A stretch of 5,262 nt of DNA, taken from assembly GCA_905235755.1 (NCBI GenBank), contig CAJONA010000093.1, positions 1-5,262 on the forward strand, given 5' to 3'. The position numbers and the translations under genes are program-made. The notes below the pieces were generated by a model. That model did no database searches. It was given only the letters and a program-made list of their open reading frames with translations, and was not told the origin of the DNA. The stretch's first letter is position 1; every line of letters begins with the position of its first letter. The DNA is from an uncultured Clostridia bacterium (GTDB lineage Bacteria; Bacillota; Clostridia; Oscillospirales; CAG-272). Of this stretch, positions 4,851-5,262 are shown in pieces.

Positions 4851-4993
4851 TACTGTAAAAACGTATTTTCCCGCGGACGTATCTTTTGTATAGCAGTTAA
4901 ACAAGTGCCGGCGCGGCCGACATTTATTTAAGTGCTAAACAAATTTTGCGCTCACGGTAAGATAAAAAAACAAAAAAATCAGGAGGCAAAAAA
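4851..4993 (+). other. rpsO-pnp spacer and pnp ribosome binding site
   Basis: This 143-base gap holds a GC-rich mini-hairpin CGGC-GCG-GCCG (4909-4919), a repeated ACGTAT (4861-4866 and 4877-4882) flanking CCGCGG, and an A-rich run into AGGAGG (4981-4986), a full-strength ribosome binding site seven bases before the pnp ATG. I could not find a convincing promoter, so pnp is probably transcribed from the rpsO promoter through the weak hairpin. Confidence 0.5.
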
Positions 4994-5262
4994 ATGTTTG
5001 ACAACTACAAAAAATTCGAATACGATTTCGAAGGCAGACCGCTCGTGGTCGAGAGCGGAAAAGTAGCGGGGCTCGCAAACGGCTCCGTCATGATAAGCTA
5101 CGGCGAGACGGTCGTTCTCTGCTGCGCGACGGCATCCGCAAAGCCGCGCGACGGCATCGATTTTCTCCCGCTTTCCGTCGACTTTGACGAAAAGCTCTAT
5201 GCGGTAGGCCGCATTCCCGGCAGCTTCAACCGCCGCGAAGGCAGACCGAGCGAAAAAGCAAT
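4994..5262 (+). CDS. pnp: polyribonucleotide nucleotidyltransferase (PNPase), 5' part only
   Basis: The first 89 codons encode the start of the first RNase PH-like domain of PNPase, a trimeric 3'-5' phosphorolytic exoribonuclease that degrades mRNA with inorganic phosphate and yields nucleoside diphosphates. The N-terminus MFDNYKKFEYDFEGRPL, the segment GETVVLCCATAS (about 37-48), the DFLPLSVDF-x-EKLYAVG stretch (56-72) and the family motif GRIPGSFNRREGRPSE (72-87) are clear. The gene runs off the right edge; a full PNPase is about 700 residues, so the second RNase PH, KH and S1 domains are not visible. The start is set by AGGAGG seven bases upstream. The codons are GC-rich, unlike the XRE/membrane pair to the left. 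Confidence 0.97.
   Translation, partial: MFDNYKKFEYDFEGRPLVVESGKVAGLANGSVMISYGETVVLCCATASAKPRDGIDFLPLSVDFDEKLYAVGRIPGSFNRREGRPSEKA

Noticed and set aside
4866..4894. A pnp promoter with TATAGC (4889-4894) as -10
   Set aside because: The hexamer 17 bases upstream (TTTTCC) is a poor -35 and there is no TGn extension. The alternative TAAGAT at 4958-4963 also lacks a -35.
1..5262. CRISPR arrays, tRNA or rRNA genes, insertion sequences, toxin-antitoxin pairs
   Set aside because: No regularly spaced repeats, cloverleaf-like or rRNA-like segments, transposase motifs or flanking target duplications were seen. The XRE gene has no adjacent small toxin gene.

Overview
The window looks like chromosomal DNA of an anaerobic member of the Bacillota, most likely an uncultured Clostridia. 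Supporting this are the protein families (class II fructose-bisphosphate aldolase, a ferredoxin/ASKHA protein of the corrinoid-activator type, an acyl-ACP thioesterase), the rpsO-pnp pair behind a structured leader, strong AGGAGG-type ribosome binding sites and canonical sigma-A promoters. No species can be named from this sequence.

Left part (1-2801, minus strand): a transcription unit starts at a recognisable promoter (2773-2801) and runs leftward through fba (GTG start at 2726), an acyl-ACP thioesterase (ATG at 1711) and a 2Fe-2S ferredoxin/ASKHA-ATPase protein (ATG at 998). An intrinsic terminator sits between fba and the thioesterase, and its T-run touches the thioesterase ribosome binding site. 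It probably lets fba be expressed above the two downstream genes. The thioesterase and ferredoxin/ASKHA genes overlap by ATGA. The last gene stops in the middle of its conserved GPAF-G motif 27 bases from the window edge, so the C-terminal domain is missing. A contig misjoin or a genuine break are both possible.

Middle part (about 2850-4350): a visibly more AT-rich block holds a divergent pair, a 108-aa XRE-family repressor-like protein (minus) and a 289-aa multi-pass membrane protein of unrecognised family (plus). The plus promoter is an exact consensus (TTGACA-N17-TATAAT), and its spacer contains a perfect 7-1-7 palindrome, very likely the regulator's operator. The XRE gene has its own face-to-face promoter (TTTACA-N17-TATCAT) with a half-site next to its -10. 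Both genes end in hairpin terminators. This looks like a self-contained, repressor-controlled accessory module set between housekeeping genes, and it is the least explained part of the window.

Right part (4396-5262, plus strand): rpsO (ribosomal protein S15) has an extended -10 promoter and a roughly 125-nt leader that can fold into a closed multi-branched structure, a plausible S15 autoregulatory element. It is followed by a 10-bp hairpin lacking a U-tract, a 143-nt spacer, and the 5' part of pnp (polynucleotide phosphorylase), which runs off the window. This is the conserved rpsO-pnp arrangement of translation and RNA decay genes.
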